Assembly: GCA_964344765.1 (NCBI GenBank)
Contig: CAYFOM010000023.1
Location: 1-64,000 of the forward strand
Origin: JACNIZ01 sp964344765
GTDB lineage: Bacteria > Planctomycetota > UBA1135
Reading direction: 5' to 3'
DNA: 64,000 bases
Made by a program: the position numbers and the translations under genes. Shown here one piece after another: positions 27,293-35,741 of the stretch (its first letter is position 1; every line of letters starts with the position of its first letter). The notes beneath the pieces were generated by a model that searched no databases, was not told where the DNA came from, and saw only the letters and a list, made by a program, of their open reading frames with translations.

Positions 27293-29047
27293 ATGATTCG
27301 TGTCCGCGCCCTGATATGGACTTTCTTCAGCTTTGCTGGGGCGGTGGGGGTTTGTGCAGCTCAGGATTCCCCCCAGGAATTCTCCCTGCCCACCCTGCTC
27401 GAAGTCCACCGCGCCGCCTTCGGCATCACCACCGCCGACATGCCGCCCGACGCGGTGCAAAAAGGCGTGCAGCTACCGCCGGTGACCGCCAAGTTGCTCT
27501 ACGCCAATGGTCAACCCGCCGCCGACGTCGCGGTGCGCGCGCGCCAGCAAACCATGCTCGGCTTCTTTTTCCCCGACGCCGCGTTCGCCAGCTCGGATTC
27601 ACGCACCGACGCCAACGGCTTTGTCAAGCTTCCCGTGCACACGCAATGTCAGTTGCTCGAGGTGAGCTATCAACTGCCCAACGAAGCCTGGCGCGTACTG
27701 CACCAAGACTATTATTCGGTGTCACGCCGCGACTGGGGCGAGCTTCACATTCCGCCGTTGCGCACCATCACGGGGGTCATCAAACCAGCCGCGCAACAAG
27801 AGCTGCCCACCCAAGCGTGGATTTGGGAGAACCCCGAATCCGACCGCTTTCACCTGCTGCCGTTACTGCCCGATGACGTGCTCATTCACGGCGACGACAA
27901 AAACTGGCTGTTGGCCGCCGAGCCCGTGAGCGGCATCCGCGCGCAAAGTGATCTGCGCCGCGGTCGCTTCCATGGCGTGGAACTCAACATCGACCCGAAC
28001 GGTTCGTTCGAATACCAAGGCCGACTCACGAACCCCGCCGTCTGTGTGTTGGATGGCGATGGGCGCTTCCATTGGTTCACCCCCGACGGCGAAAACTGGG
28101 AGCTTAATCTGCTACCGCTCATCGATCGCAGGGTGCGCATTTTCGACGACTACCACAAACGAGCAAGCGGAGTTTACGTGGCGTCGGCAATGGGAGGAGT
28201 ATTCCCAGATCATCAAATCCTACGCGAAGTCGGGCAATACGAAGATGACGGCGCTAGTGGTTGGTACATCCTGCCGCGCAATCCAACTGGATTTCACGCC
28301 GCCGCCGGACGTTGGCAGCCCGGCGATCCGTGGTACACCTGGGACTGGACGAAGAAGGATGACTTCTACTTAAAGCGCGATGGCGCGTTCACCTTGCCGC
28401 GGCCGCGCGAAGTCACGGTGCACGTACGCGACGAATTTGGCGAACCGCTAACCGATGGCTTGGTCACCATTACCAGCAGCGACTTCATTTGCGATCCGCA
28501 ATTCCCGGCATTCAGCGCCACCGCATTCCTCAGCAAAATCGGCAACGTGCATTTCACTCGCGTTCCGCCGATGAACGAAACCTACTGCGTGGTGCAAGCA
28601 CGTGGGTACTACCCGCTGCCCATCGACACGCGCAAAGCCAAAAACCAAACCGAGTGGCTGCTCAAAATGGCGCCGCTGCGCACCTTCGAAATCAAAGTCA
28701 CCGGCAGCGACTTCCCGGCCAAGTTTTTCCCGGCGCGCGTGCAACTGCAAACCCGCGGCATGGGTTTCCCGGTGATCCGCTGGCTGTCGGCCGCCGACTA
28801 TCCAACCCAATTCGCAAGCGTTTGTGGATCGCACTCCACCATTGAAATCGAAGGCGCCGACGGCAGTTTCGTCTTCTTGGAATGGGATGGCGAAACCTCG
28901 GAAATCATTGTTTCAGAAGCGGCGCGTTGGCTATCCGACCAATCCGACGCCGCCACTGACCAATCCGACGCCGCCACCGATCAATCGGCAGCCGGCCAGA
29001 CCAGCAAAAAACCGGCGGCCGACGAAAAACGTCAACCGCCGGTCTAA
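27293..29047 (+). CDS. Large secreted protein with carboxypeptidase-regulatory-like segments
   Basis: The ATG at 27293 gives 584 residues and a clean signal peptide (M-I-R-V-R-A-L-I-W-T start, ending V-C-A-A-Q). The first third contains A-K-L-L-Y-A-N-G-Q-P-A-A-D-V-A-V-R, and a later part V-T-V-H-V-R-D-E-F-G-E-P-L-T-D-G. Both look like the beta-sandwich pattern of carboxypeptidase-regulatory-like domains. No catalytic motif is visible. The C-terminus is low complexity, with repeated D-Q-S-D-A-A-T. The specific function is unknown. Confidence 0.6.
   Translation: MIRVRALIWTFFSFAGAVGVCAAQDSPQEFSLPTLLEVHRAAFGITTADMPPDAVQKGVQLPPVTAKLLYANGQPAADVAVRARQQTMLGFFFPDAAFASSDSRTDANGFVKLPVHTQCQLLEVSYQLPNEAWRVLHQDYYSVSRRDWGELHIPPLRTITGVIKPAAQQELPTQAWIWENPESDRFHLLPLLPDDVLIHGDDKNWLLAAEPVSGIRAQSDLRRGRFHGVELNIDPNGSFEYQGRLTNPAVCVLDGDGRFHWFTPDGENWELNLLPLIDRRVRIFDDYHKRASGVYVASAMGGVFPDHQILREVGQYEDDGASGWYILPRNPTGFHAAAGRWQPGDPWYTWDWTKKDDFYLKRDGAFTLPRPREVTVHVRDEFGEPLTDGLVTITSSDFICDPQFPAFSATAFLSKIGNVHFTRVPPMNETYCVVQARGYYPLPIDTRKAKNQTEWLLKMAPLRTFEIKVTGSDFPAKFFPARVQLQTRGMGFPVIRWLSAADYPTQFASVCGSHSTIEIEGADGSFVFLEWDGETSEIIVSEAARWLSDQSDAATDQSDAATDQSAAGQTSKKPAADEKRQPPV
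28937..28978 (+). repeat. 21-base tandem repeat in a C-terminal tail
   Basis: A 21-base unit beginning GACCAATCCGACGCCGCCAC is present twice in full (28937-28957, 28958-28978), differing at one base. A third degraded start follows. It encodes repeated D-Q-S-D-A-A-T and is a candidate for length variation. Confidence 0.8.
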
Positions 29048-29057
29048 CCAGTTTCAA

Positions 29058-30386
29058 TTATGAGGCAGGGGGAGCTGCACCTGCGCCGGGAGCTACGCCG
29101 GACGAAGCCGACGTTCCCGTCGTGCTCGCGCCTGCACTGTGCACGTGCGGTTTGTGCGGCGAACGCACTGCCATCGTGATGCCGGCCGCGGCGAAGCACA
29201 ACACGCCGCAGATGGTGAATGCCAGCGGGAAGTTCTGCATGTCGCCAAGCTTGCCGCCAAGCACCGGACCCAAAATTCCGCCCACACCATAAGCCAAGAA
29301 CACCCAGCCATAGTTCTGGCCGACGTACTTGGTGCCGAAGATGTCGGCCGTTGCAGTCGGGAACAGCGCGAAGTTACCACCGAAGTTGAAGCCGATCAGC
29401 GCGGCGAACAAGTACAGCAATGCCGGCGTACCTGCGGCATAGGGGAAGGCGATCACGAACACCGCTTGCGTCGCCATCATGATGATGATCGACTTGCGGC
29501 GGCCGAGCTTGTCGCTGAACATGCCCCACAAAATGCGGCCCAAGCCATTGGCCAGCGAAAAGAACACCGCCATCGCGGTACCGGCAATGGCACTGGCTTC
29601 CAGCGCGTCGTAACCGTTGCCTTGCAGCGCTTCAATCGGGAACAACTTCATCAGGCCGATGCTCATCAAGCCGGCACTGGCACCGAAGGCGAAGATGGTC
29701 AGCACCATATAGAACTGCGGCGTGCGCAGCATTTCGCCACTGCGGAAGTTCTTGTCGTCGGTATTGCGGAAACCGGTGCCGGTTACCGTCGGCGGCGTCC
29801 ACCCTTCGGGCACGTAGCCCTTAGGCGGGAAGACCATGTAGCGACTGCCCAAAGCCACCGCGAGGAAAAACGCTACGCCGTAAATCATGAAGGTGGTTGC
29901 AATGCCGAGGCTTTCCAGCATGTGGCCCCAAGAGCCGCCAAGCTTGACCCACAACATCGCTCCGAAGCCGAAGCCGGCGACCGCCAGTCCGGTAATCAAA
30001 CCCTTCTTATCGGGGAACCAGCGCATGCCGACTGCGATCGGCACCACGTAAGCCAAACCAATGCCGGCGCCGCCGACGATGCCGACGAAGAAGAAGGTGC
30101 TCCAGAAGTTCACCCCCGCACCGATCAATCCGGCGAGCAAATAGCCAAGGCCCAGCACTACACCACCGGTGAAAGCCAGTTTTTGCGGCCCCAGCTTGGG
30201 CATCAGCCGCCCGGCGATGACCATGACCACGGCAAAACTGGCGAGCCCAGCCGAGAACACATATTGGGTTTGCGCCCCGGTCCAGCCTTCCTCCTTCAGC
30301 ACCGAAGTAAAGACCGACCAAGCGTAGATCGCGCCCAAGCAAAGCTGGATCAAGATGGCCCCAAAGACCACATTCCAGCGATTCAT
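29058..30386 (-). CDS. MFS transporter, oxalate/formate antiporter (OFA) family
   Basis: The ATG at 30386 gives 442 residues starting M-N-R-W-N-V-V-F, the usual OFA N-terminus; a GTG at 30422 would add 12. About 12 transmembrane helices are visible. Family marks include G-A-I-Y-A-W-S-V-F near residue 20, V-V-P-I-A-V-G-M-R-W-F-P-D-K-K-G-L-I-T-G in the middle loop and G-R-I-L-W-G-M-F-S-D-K-L-G-R later. Substrates in the family include oxalate, formate and other carboxylates; the one here is not predictable. The C-terminal 25 residues are low-complexity Ala, Gly and Ser. No oxalate-degrading genes are adjacent. Confidence 0.85.
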   Translation of the reverse strand: MNRWNVVFGAILIQLCLGAIYAWSVFTSVLKEEGWTGAQTQYVFSAGLASFAVVMVIAGRLMPKLGPQKLAFTGGVVLGLGYLLAGLIGAGVNFWSTFFFVGIVGGAGIGLAYVVPIAVGMRWFPDKKGLITGLAVAGFGFGAMLWVKLGGSWGHMLESLGIATTFMIYGVAFFLAVALGSRYMVFPPKGYVPEGWTPPTVTGTGFRNTDDKNFRSGEMLRTPQFYMVLTIFAFGASAGLMSIGLMKLFPIEALQGNGYDALEASAIAGTAMAVFFSLANGLGRILWGMFSDKLGRRKSIIIMMATQAVFVIAFPYAAGTPALLYLFAALIGFNFGGNFALFPTATADIFGTKYVGQNYGWVFLAYGVGGILGPVLGGKLGDMQNFPLAFTICGVLCFAAAGITMAVRSPHKPHVHSAGASTTGTSASSGVAPGAGAAPPAS

Positions 30387-30564
30387 AAGTTTGCCGTTCG
30401 TGTCGTTCACGATTGCCCTCACGATGTGGCTGCACCCACGGCATGGCGTGCGCGATGCCGCCCGCAGCCGGCGATGCTTTAACCCCTTAAAAACAGCCCT
30501 ACAAGGCAGACCGGCCGGTATGTTGCGACTTTTTGCACCAATTTTTGCTCAAGTCCAAACCCGT

Positions 30565-32214
30565 TTAGGGTTCGATGTGAACCGGCTTTGCGACGGAGGA
30601 ACAAAGCGCCCCGGTTCCCGCCGGATCCGTGACCACAGCGGCCAACCAAATAGTGGTTCCGACCATACTTTTCGGCAGCCCATTGCCGAAGCCGATCGAC
30701 GCCAACGAGCCGCCTGCTCCATCCAGGTTGCCCTGAAGGATGTATCGGAAAGTCCCGGGATAATTGCCGTGGAACGAGCTTCGGAAATAGTCGTCCCAAG
30801 CTAACGGAATGTCGACCCACGATTGGGTCGGCCCGGTGCCCGAAGCTGAAAAAAGGACCTTGTAGGGCATTCCCGCATAGTTATCCGGGAAATCCAAGTT
30901 CATGACAAGGTTGCCACCTCGACGGGCGGATAGATGGTCGGTTCCGATATGGAAATAAGGGGCCAATCCACTGATGCGAACGGTTCCGTTGCCATCGAGC
31001 GGGGCACCGATGACTAGGTCGGTATAACCATCACCCTGGACATCGCCGAGGGTTGCTATGCGCCCACCCTCCGCCCAAAATCCACCCCAATAGGTGCCGT
31101 CGGCGCCGGAGAAATAGGAAACATTTTTGTTCTCAAGCCATTCATTGGGAGCGCAAACCACTAAATCGGCAACGCCATCCAGGTTGAGGTCTCCAGGGGC
31201 GCAAACTTGGGCACCAAAATCCGAGTTGGACGTCCAACCACCTACGCTCAAGAGCAAGCTTCCGGTATTGGCAGAATGCACAAACGCCATTCCTTCCTTG
31301 TGGTGTGTAACTTTCGGTGCATCGGCTTCGGGTGCTCCGACGAACAGGTCGCGCATACCGTCGTTATCCATGTCCTCGATCATTGAGATCGAAGCTCCGA
31401 AGTGGCCATCGGGGGCAGTGCCAATAATGGTGTGAGAGCGTACACCTGTGCTTCCGGAATAAACCAAAACCGCGCCGTAATTTTCGATGGCATTGGGCGA
31501 GTAGAGCGGGCAGCACACTGCCAAATCGGGATAACCGTCGCCATCAAGATCGCCGCAATTTGTTAACGAATTCCCAAACCAGCTGTTTCGAGATGCCGGG
31601 TCCAGGATGGTATGCAAAAGGGAACCATCCAAGCCGGACATCAAATAAACCGAGCCACGACCAGAGCCTAATGTGCTTTTGTATGGAGCGGACGAAAGTG
31701 CAAAATCGTCATAACCGTCTCCGTTGACGTCACCGGCGGCACATATTGCATGACCTAATCGTTCATAGGTATACGAACCGATGAATTCGTGAAGCAGGGT
31801 GCCGTCGGCACCGGAGTAGACCCAAACTCTTCCGCCTTCAAGCTGCCAAGTCCCGGTTGCGGTGGGCGAAGCGATGAGAAAGTCATTGATCCGGTCACGA
31901 TTGATATCGCCTGCGTTCGCAACCCGTGCACCGAATTGCTGGTCGTCGGCGTTGCCTTGGAAATGGAAAAGTACCGAGCCGTCCGCTCCTGAGTAAACAT
32001 AGGCCGCACCCGCGTTGACGAATGCGTTGTCCTCTAGTTTTGAGCCAACGATAAAATCGGGGAATCCATCGTCGTTGATATCGCCGACGGTGTCGATTGA
32101 CGTGCCAAACTTTTGGGCTTGGGGGGGGGCGTCAATTTGCAAAAAGCTTTCGAAATTGCCGCCAAGGATCGGGTTGCTTTGTGCGAGAACCAGAAATAGG
32201 GAATCCAGCAACAT
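30565..32214 (-). CDS. Secreted FG-GAP seven-bladed propeller protein (paralogue G)
   Basis: The protein has 549 residues and a short signal peptide (M-L-L-D-S-L-F-L-V-L-A-Q). Seven repeats are visible, such as DINDDGFPDFIVGS, DVNGDGYDDFALSS and DMDNDGMRDLFVGA; the second repeat (DINRDRINDFLIAS) has lost its loop Gly. The C-terminal module has L-S-A-R-R-G-G, Y-K-V-L-F-S-A-S-G-T-G-P-T, D-I-P-L and G-N-Y-P-G. It is the last of four tandem paralogues on the minus strand. Confidence 0.86.
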   Translation of the reverse strand: MLLDSLFLVLAQSNPILGGNFESFLQIDAPPQAQKFGTSIDTVGDINDDGFPDFIVGSKLEDNAFVNAGAAYVYSGADGSVLFHFQGNADDQQFGARVANAGDINRDRINDFLIASPTATGTWQLEGGRVWVYSGADGTLLHEFIGSYTYERLGHAICAAGDVNGDGYDDFALSSAPYKSTLGSGRGSVYLMSGLDGSLLHTILDPASRNSWFGNSLTNCGDLDGDGYPDLAVCCPLYSPNAIENYGAVLVYSGSTGVRSHTIIGTAPDGHFGASISMIEDMDNDGMRDLFVGAPEADAPKVTHHKEGMAFVHSANTGSLLLSVGGWTSNSDFGAQVCAPGDLNLDGVADLVVCAPNEWLENKNVSYFSGADGTYWGGFWAEGGRIATLGDVQGDGYTDLVIGAPLDGNGTVRISGLAPYFHIGTDHLSARRGGNLVMNLDFPDNYAGMPYKVLFSASGTGPTQSWVDIPLAWDDYFRSSFHGNYPGTFRYILQGNLDGAGGSLASIGFGNGLPKSMVGTTIWLAAVVTDPAGTGALCSSVAKPVHIEP

Positions 32215-32302
32215 GAGGGAGAGTGAATGATTTCTTTCCGCAGCTTGGATTATAGAACGGTTCCGCTAAAGCGGTAATGATTGGTTAGCAGCCGGCTGGC
32301 GT

Positions 32303-33913
32303 TCAGGGTGTAATGAGAATTGCGTTCGCAGCCGAGCTGTATGCGTAGCTTCCACCCGCCGGACCGGTGACCACGGCAAACCAGAAGGTTTGACCGATCA
32401 AGCTATTGGCCAGAGTCGTGGGGAAATTGAAGTACGCGCTGGCGCTGCCGCCTGGCCCCAAGGTTCCATGCAAGTTGTGGTGGTGATCGCCGGGGTAAAT
32501 CCCTGCGGCTGAATTGAGATAAAGCTGGTCCTGGACCAACGGCACGTGGATGCCGTCATTGGTCCAACCGGATGCGCCCGAAACCAGCACCTTATAAGGA
32601 GCACCGGCCGTGGTGGGGAAGTCGATTTCAATCGGGATCATTCCACCCGTTGACGCAGACAACTCCGACACTGGGGTGCGTACGAAGGCGTTGAAGCCGT
32701 AGACGCGGAAAGTGTTATTGCTGTACTTGGTATTGCCGAGAATTAAGTCCGGGCCACCGTCATTTTTAAGGTCGCCGACTGCGGCCATGTAATCGACGCG
32801 GCCGTCCACCTGACTAATTTGCTCCCCATCCCCGCCGTAATAAATGAATACATTGGTATTCAACCGTGAACCGCCCTGTGAGACGCAGTATTCAAACGCC
32901 CCATCCTCATTCAGGTCGCCAAGAACGCAAATTTCCCTACCGTATTCGCCGCCGTAAATCCAACCATATCGGCTCCAGATCAAACTGCCATCGGAACCTG
33001 AGTAGACAAATGCTCCGCCAAATGGTGAGCCATTGGAACTTGGATGGCCGAGGGGCGCACCGCATAAGAAATCCGGAACTCCATCCCCGTCCTGGTCGCC
33101 GACTCCTTCCAAGGAAGTACCTAGCCCTTTGCTGTTAGAAGTTCCTTTGACTTCCAATAGTTGTTGGCCGGTCGCGGAAGAATAGGCGTATACCGTGCCA
33201 GCGCCCTGAATATTGCCGAGGTTTCGATCGGGTGCGCCTACTACTACGTCGTTCCATCCATCTCCGTCGATATCGCCGGCGTTCGCAATCGCTTTACCGA
33301 AGCCCATTCCGGTAATGACATTCTCAATGAAATTTAATTGGGTGCCGCTCGCTCCTGAATAGATGTAAACGCCGCGGGATTGATTGACCCCATTAGGTTC
33401 GGCCGTGGTAACCGCGAAATCGGTGACGCCATCGCCATCCAGGTCATCCATCAACGCCAACCGGAAACCAAGCTGCTGATCATCGACAGATCCGTCTTTG
33501 TGGTACAGCAAGCTAAAGTCCGCTCCTGAATAGACGAGCACCGCCCCGTTTTTCGTCAAGCCGTTGGAGCTTGTCCTGTTTGCGGTAATGATGAAATCCG
33601 GTGTGCCATCGCCGTTGACGTCCCCGAGTCCGCCGACTTGAGCGCCAAAGCCCCGGTAGGTGCCACCACCTGTGAGGTGAGCAAGTTCAGCCCCAGTATG
33701 CCCGGAATAAACGTAGACTCTACCGATATCCAACCCTCCGACCGGTGGTGCGGCAATGAGGACTTCACTGAATCCATCGCCATCTAGATCGCCGAGGCCG
33801 GCCATCTCGCGACCGTATTCACCGCCGTTGCCGGTAAAGGAATGGAATTCTTCGAATTGCCCGCCGACGCGTTGCTGACTTAGGGCGAGGAGAAGTATGG
33901 ACAGGGATAACAT
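32303..33913 (-). CDS. Secreted FG-GAP seven-bladed propeller protein (paralogue H)
   Basis: The protein has 536 residues and a signal peptide (M-L-S-L-S-I-L-L-L-A-L-S-Q). Seven repeats include DLDGDGFSEVLIAA, DIDGDGWNDVVVGA and DQDGDGVPDFLCGA. The C-terminal module has L-S-A-S-T-G-G, Y-K-V-L-V-S-G-A-S-G, V-P-L, G-I-Y-P-G-D-H-H and L-I-G-Q-T-F-W-F-A-V-V. It is most like paralogue J: the same G-I-Y-P-G-D-H-H, a matching V-N-Q-S/D-R-G-V repeat and similar upstream DNA, so the two look like a recent duplication. Confidence 0.87.
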   Translation of the reverse strand: MLSLSILLLALSQQRVGGQFEEFHSFTGNGGEYGREMAGLGDLDGDGFSEVLIAAPPVGGLDIGRVYVYSGHTGAELAHLTGGGTYRGFGAQVGGLGDVNGDGTPDFIITANRTSSNGLTKNGAVLVYSGADFSLLYHKDGSVDDQQLGFRLALMDDLDGDGVTDFAVTTAEPNGVNQSRGVYIYSGASGTQLNFIENVITGMGFGKAIANAGDIDGDGWNDVVVGAPDRNLGNIQGAGTVYAYSSATGQQLLEVKGTSNSKGLGTSLEGVGDQDGDGVPDFLCGAPLGHPSSNGSPFGGAFVYSGSDGSLIWSRYGWIYGGEYGREICVLGDLNEDGAFEYCVSQGGSRLNTNVFIYYGGDGEQISQVDGRVDYMAAVGDLKNDGGPDLILGNTKYSNNTFRVYGFNAFVRTPVSELSASTGGMIPIEIDFPTTAGAPYKVLVSGASGWTNDGIHVPLVQDQLYLNSAAGIYPGDHHHNLHGTLGPGGSASAYFNFPTTLANSLIGQTFWFAVVTGPAGGSYAYSSAANAILITP

Positions 33914-34038
33914 TTGGAAACGGACAGGATTGAGGTAGGTGAATTTTAGCCCGAATAGGAAGTTGCAGGGTCTGCCGCGGATTCAAACTATTTCAATTTC
34001 TCCGGAATTTCAGGAAATTCATTCCGGGTCAAAAACGT
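33914..34038 (-). promoter_or_regulatory. Conserved upstream region of paralogue H
   Basis: On the minus strand this 125-base spacer has TTGACC (34027-34032), then the perfect palindrome AATTTCCTGAAATT (34006-34019), then a 21-base block reaching the start codon. All three recur with identical spacing upstream of paralogue J. TTGACC could be a -35 box and the palindrome an operator; neither is proven. Confidence 0.45.
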
Positions 34039-35685
34039 TCAAGGCGTGATCAAAACCGGCAGTGCGACCGAACTGTACGCCGAATTTTGATCGCTTGGGT
34101 CTAGCGCGACGCAGGCAAACCAGAATGTGCGGCCGACAAAGGAGGACGGTACTCCGTGAGGAAAGGACATGCCGGCAGTTTGGTACGCGTTGTCGTCGAG
34201 CTGGCCATGCAGGCGGAAATGACCGGTGCCGGGGTAGTGCCCGTTGGTGGCCATTGCGGTGAAGCTGTCGAAGGAGAGAGGGATATCCACAGTCCCTAGA
34301 TAGGGACCGACGCCGCTTCCAGATGCCAGGATCTTGTAGCGATAGCCCGCACATTCCATTGGAAACTGAATGCGGAACATCAAAAGGCCACCGTCTAGTG
34401 CTGAGATTTCCTTAGTCGGAGTTTCCAAATGCGGCCTGATACCGACGGCTTGCACCTTAGATGGCGCAGTTTCACGCAGTGCGATCAAAACATCCTCTTG
34501 ACCGTCTTGATTCCAATCGCCAAAGCGCGCAAAAATGGAATCCGGCGCATGGACTCCGTACATCAACTTGCCGGTTGCCCCGGAAAGAAAACAAAGGTTG
34601 ATTTGCTGGGTTTGGTCCCCCGGTGCGGAGACGAGTAGGTCCTGGATTCCGTCGCCGTTGTAGTCTGCGCCACCCTCAACTTGACTGCCGAACCAAGTGT
34701 ATTGGAGGACCCCGATCATTTCATGAATCGTTTCCCCTGTTGCGGATGAAATGGCGTATGCAGCGCCTCGGCGATAGTGGTTGCTGTAGGGTCCCTGGCT
34801 GTACGCGGGTGCGCCGACGAGGAAGTCGTTGTAGCCATCATGGTCAAGATCGCCAATCGAGGAAACCGAAGAGCCAAACCATGATCTATCTTGAGTGCCT
34901 TCGAACTCCATAAGGAGTTCGCCATTTGCTCCCGAAAAAACCATTACTGCACCAGGCCAAGAGCCGGTCCCAGTACCCCAAAACGGGGCGCCTACGATCA
35001 GATCGTCAAATCCATCGCCATTGATATCGTCGGCACTGCTGAGGCCGGTACCAAAGAGGCTGTCGTTTTGCCCTGGGTCGGACTTGGAGTACAGCAGCGA
35101 ACCATCTTTTCCGGAATACACATCCACGACTCCTTTCTTATCGGAGTAATTGACGTAGTTGAATGCAGCCACCGCGAAGTCTTCGTAGCCATCCGCGTTG
35201 GCATCGCCGACAGAGCAAATTTTGCTACCAAACCGTCTCTTTTCACCTATGCCGTCTTTTCGATACAGCAAGGAAAAATCGGCTCCGGAATAAACCCAAA
35301 CCGAACCCTGGTTCGTTGTGCCATTGAGATCGGTGAGCGGTGTGGAAACCATAAAGTCCGGCGTACCGTCGGCGTTGACGTCACCGGCACTTGCGACGCG
35401 GTAGCCGAATTGAGCAAAGGGGACCTCGCCTTTTTTCTCCCACAACAAAGACTGATCTGCGCCTGAGTAAACATAAACCGCGCCGAGGTCATACTCGTGA
35501 GTCGCATATCGCGGAGAGCCGACCATGAAGTCCGGAACTTCATCGCCGTTGATGTCGCCGAGCACGGCAAGTGAACCGCCGAAATCGTCGTGGTAGTCCC
35601 CTCCTTCAATTTCAAATTGCACCTCCATCGTTCCGCCGGTGACGGGATTGCTTTGTGCGAGGAGGAGGAGCGAGACGGTGAACAT
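34039..35685 (-). CDS. Secreted FG-GAP seven-bladed propeller protein (paralogue I)
   Basis: The ATG at 35685 gives 548 residues starting M-F-T-V-S-L-L-L-L-A-Q and is chosen because the DNA around it matches the starts of paralogues H and J; an in-frame start at 35715 adds 10 residues. Seven repeats are visible, such as DANADGYEDFAVAA, DINGDGFDDLIVGA and DLDHDGYNDFLVGA. The C-terminal module has I-S-A-L-D-G-G, Y-K-I-L-A-S-G-S-G-V-G-P and G-H-Y-P-G. Only 56 bases separate it from paralogue J, and the palindrome element is missing there, so it may be co-transcribed with J. Confidence 0.87.
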   Translation of the reverse strand: MFTVSLLLLAQSNPVTGGTMEVQFEIEGGDYHDDFGGSLAVLGDINGDEVPDFMVGSPRYATHEYDLGAVYVYSGADQSLLWEKKGEVPFAQFGYRVASAGDVNADGTPDFMVSTPLTDLNGTTNQGSVWVYSGADFSLLYRKDGIGEKRRFGSKICSVGDANADGYEDFAVAAFNYVNYSDKKGVVDVYSGKDGSLLYSKSDPGQNDSLFGTGLSSADDINGDGFDDLIVGAPFWGTGTGSWPGAVMVFSGANGELLMEFEGTQDRSWFGSSVSSIGDLDHDGYNDFLVGAPAYSQGPYSNHYRRGAAYAISSATGETIHEMIGVLQYTWFGSQVEGGADYNGDGIQDLLVSAPGDQTQQINLCFLSGATGKLMYGVHAPDSIFARFGDWNQDGQEDVLIALRETAPSKVQAVGIRPHLETPTKEISALDGGLLMFRIQFPMECAGYRYKILASGSGVGPYLGTVDIPLSFDSFTAMATNGHYPGTGHFRLHGQLDDNAYQTAGMSFPHGVPSSFVGRTFWFACVALDPSDQNSAYSSVALPVLITP

Positions 35686-35741
35686 TTTGAAAAGGACAGG
35701 ATTCGGATTAATCAATCATTAATCGAGCAATTGAAGATGAA

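Noticed and set aside
29139..30482. 447-codon plus-strand frame opposite the OFA transporter
   Set aside because: It is His- and Gln-rich with no family pattern; the minus-strand product is a clear 12-helix transporter.
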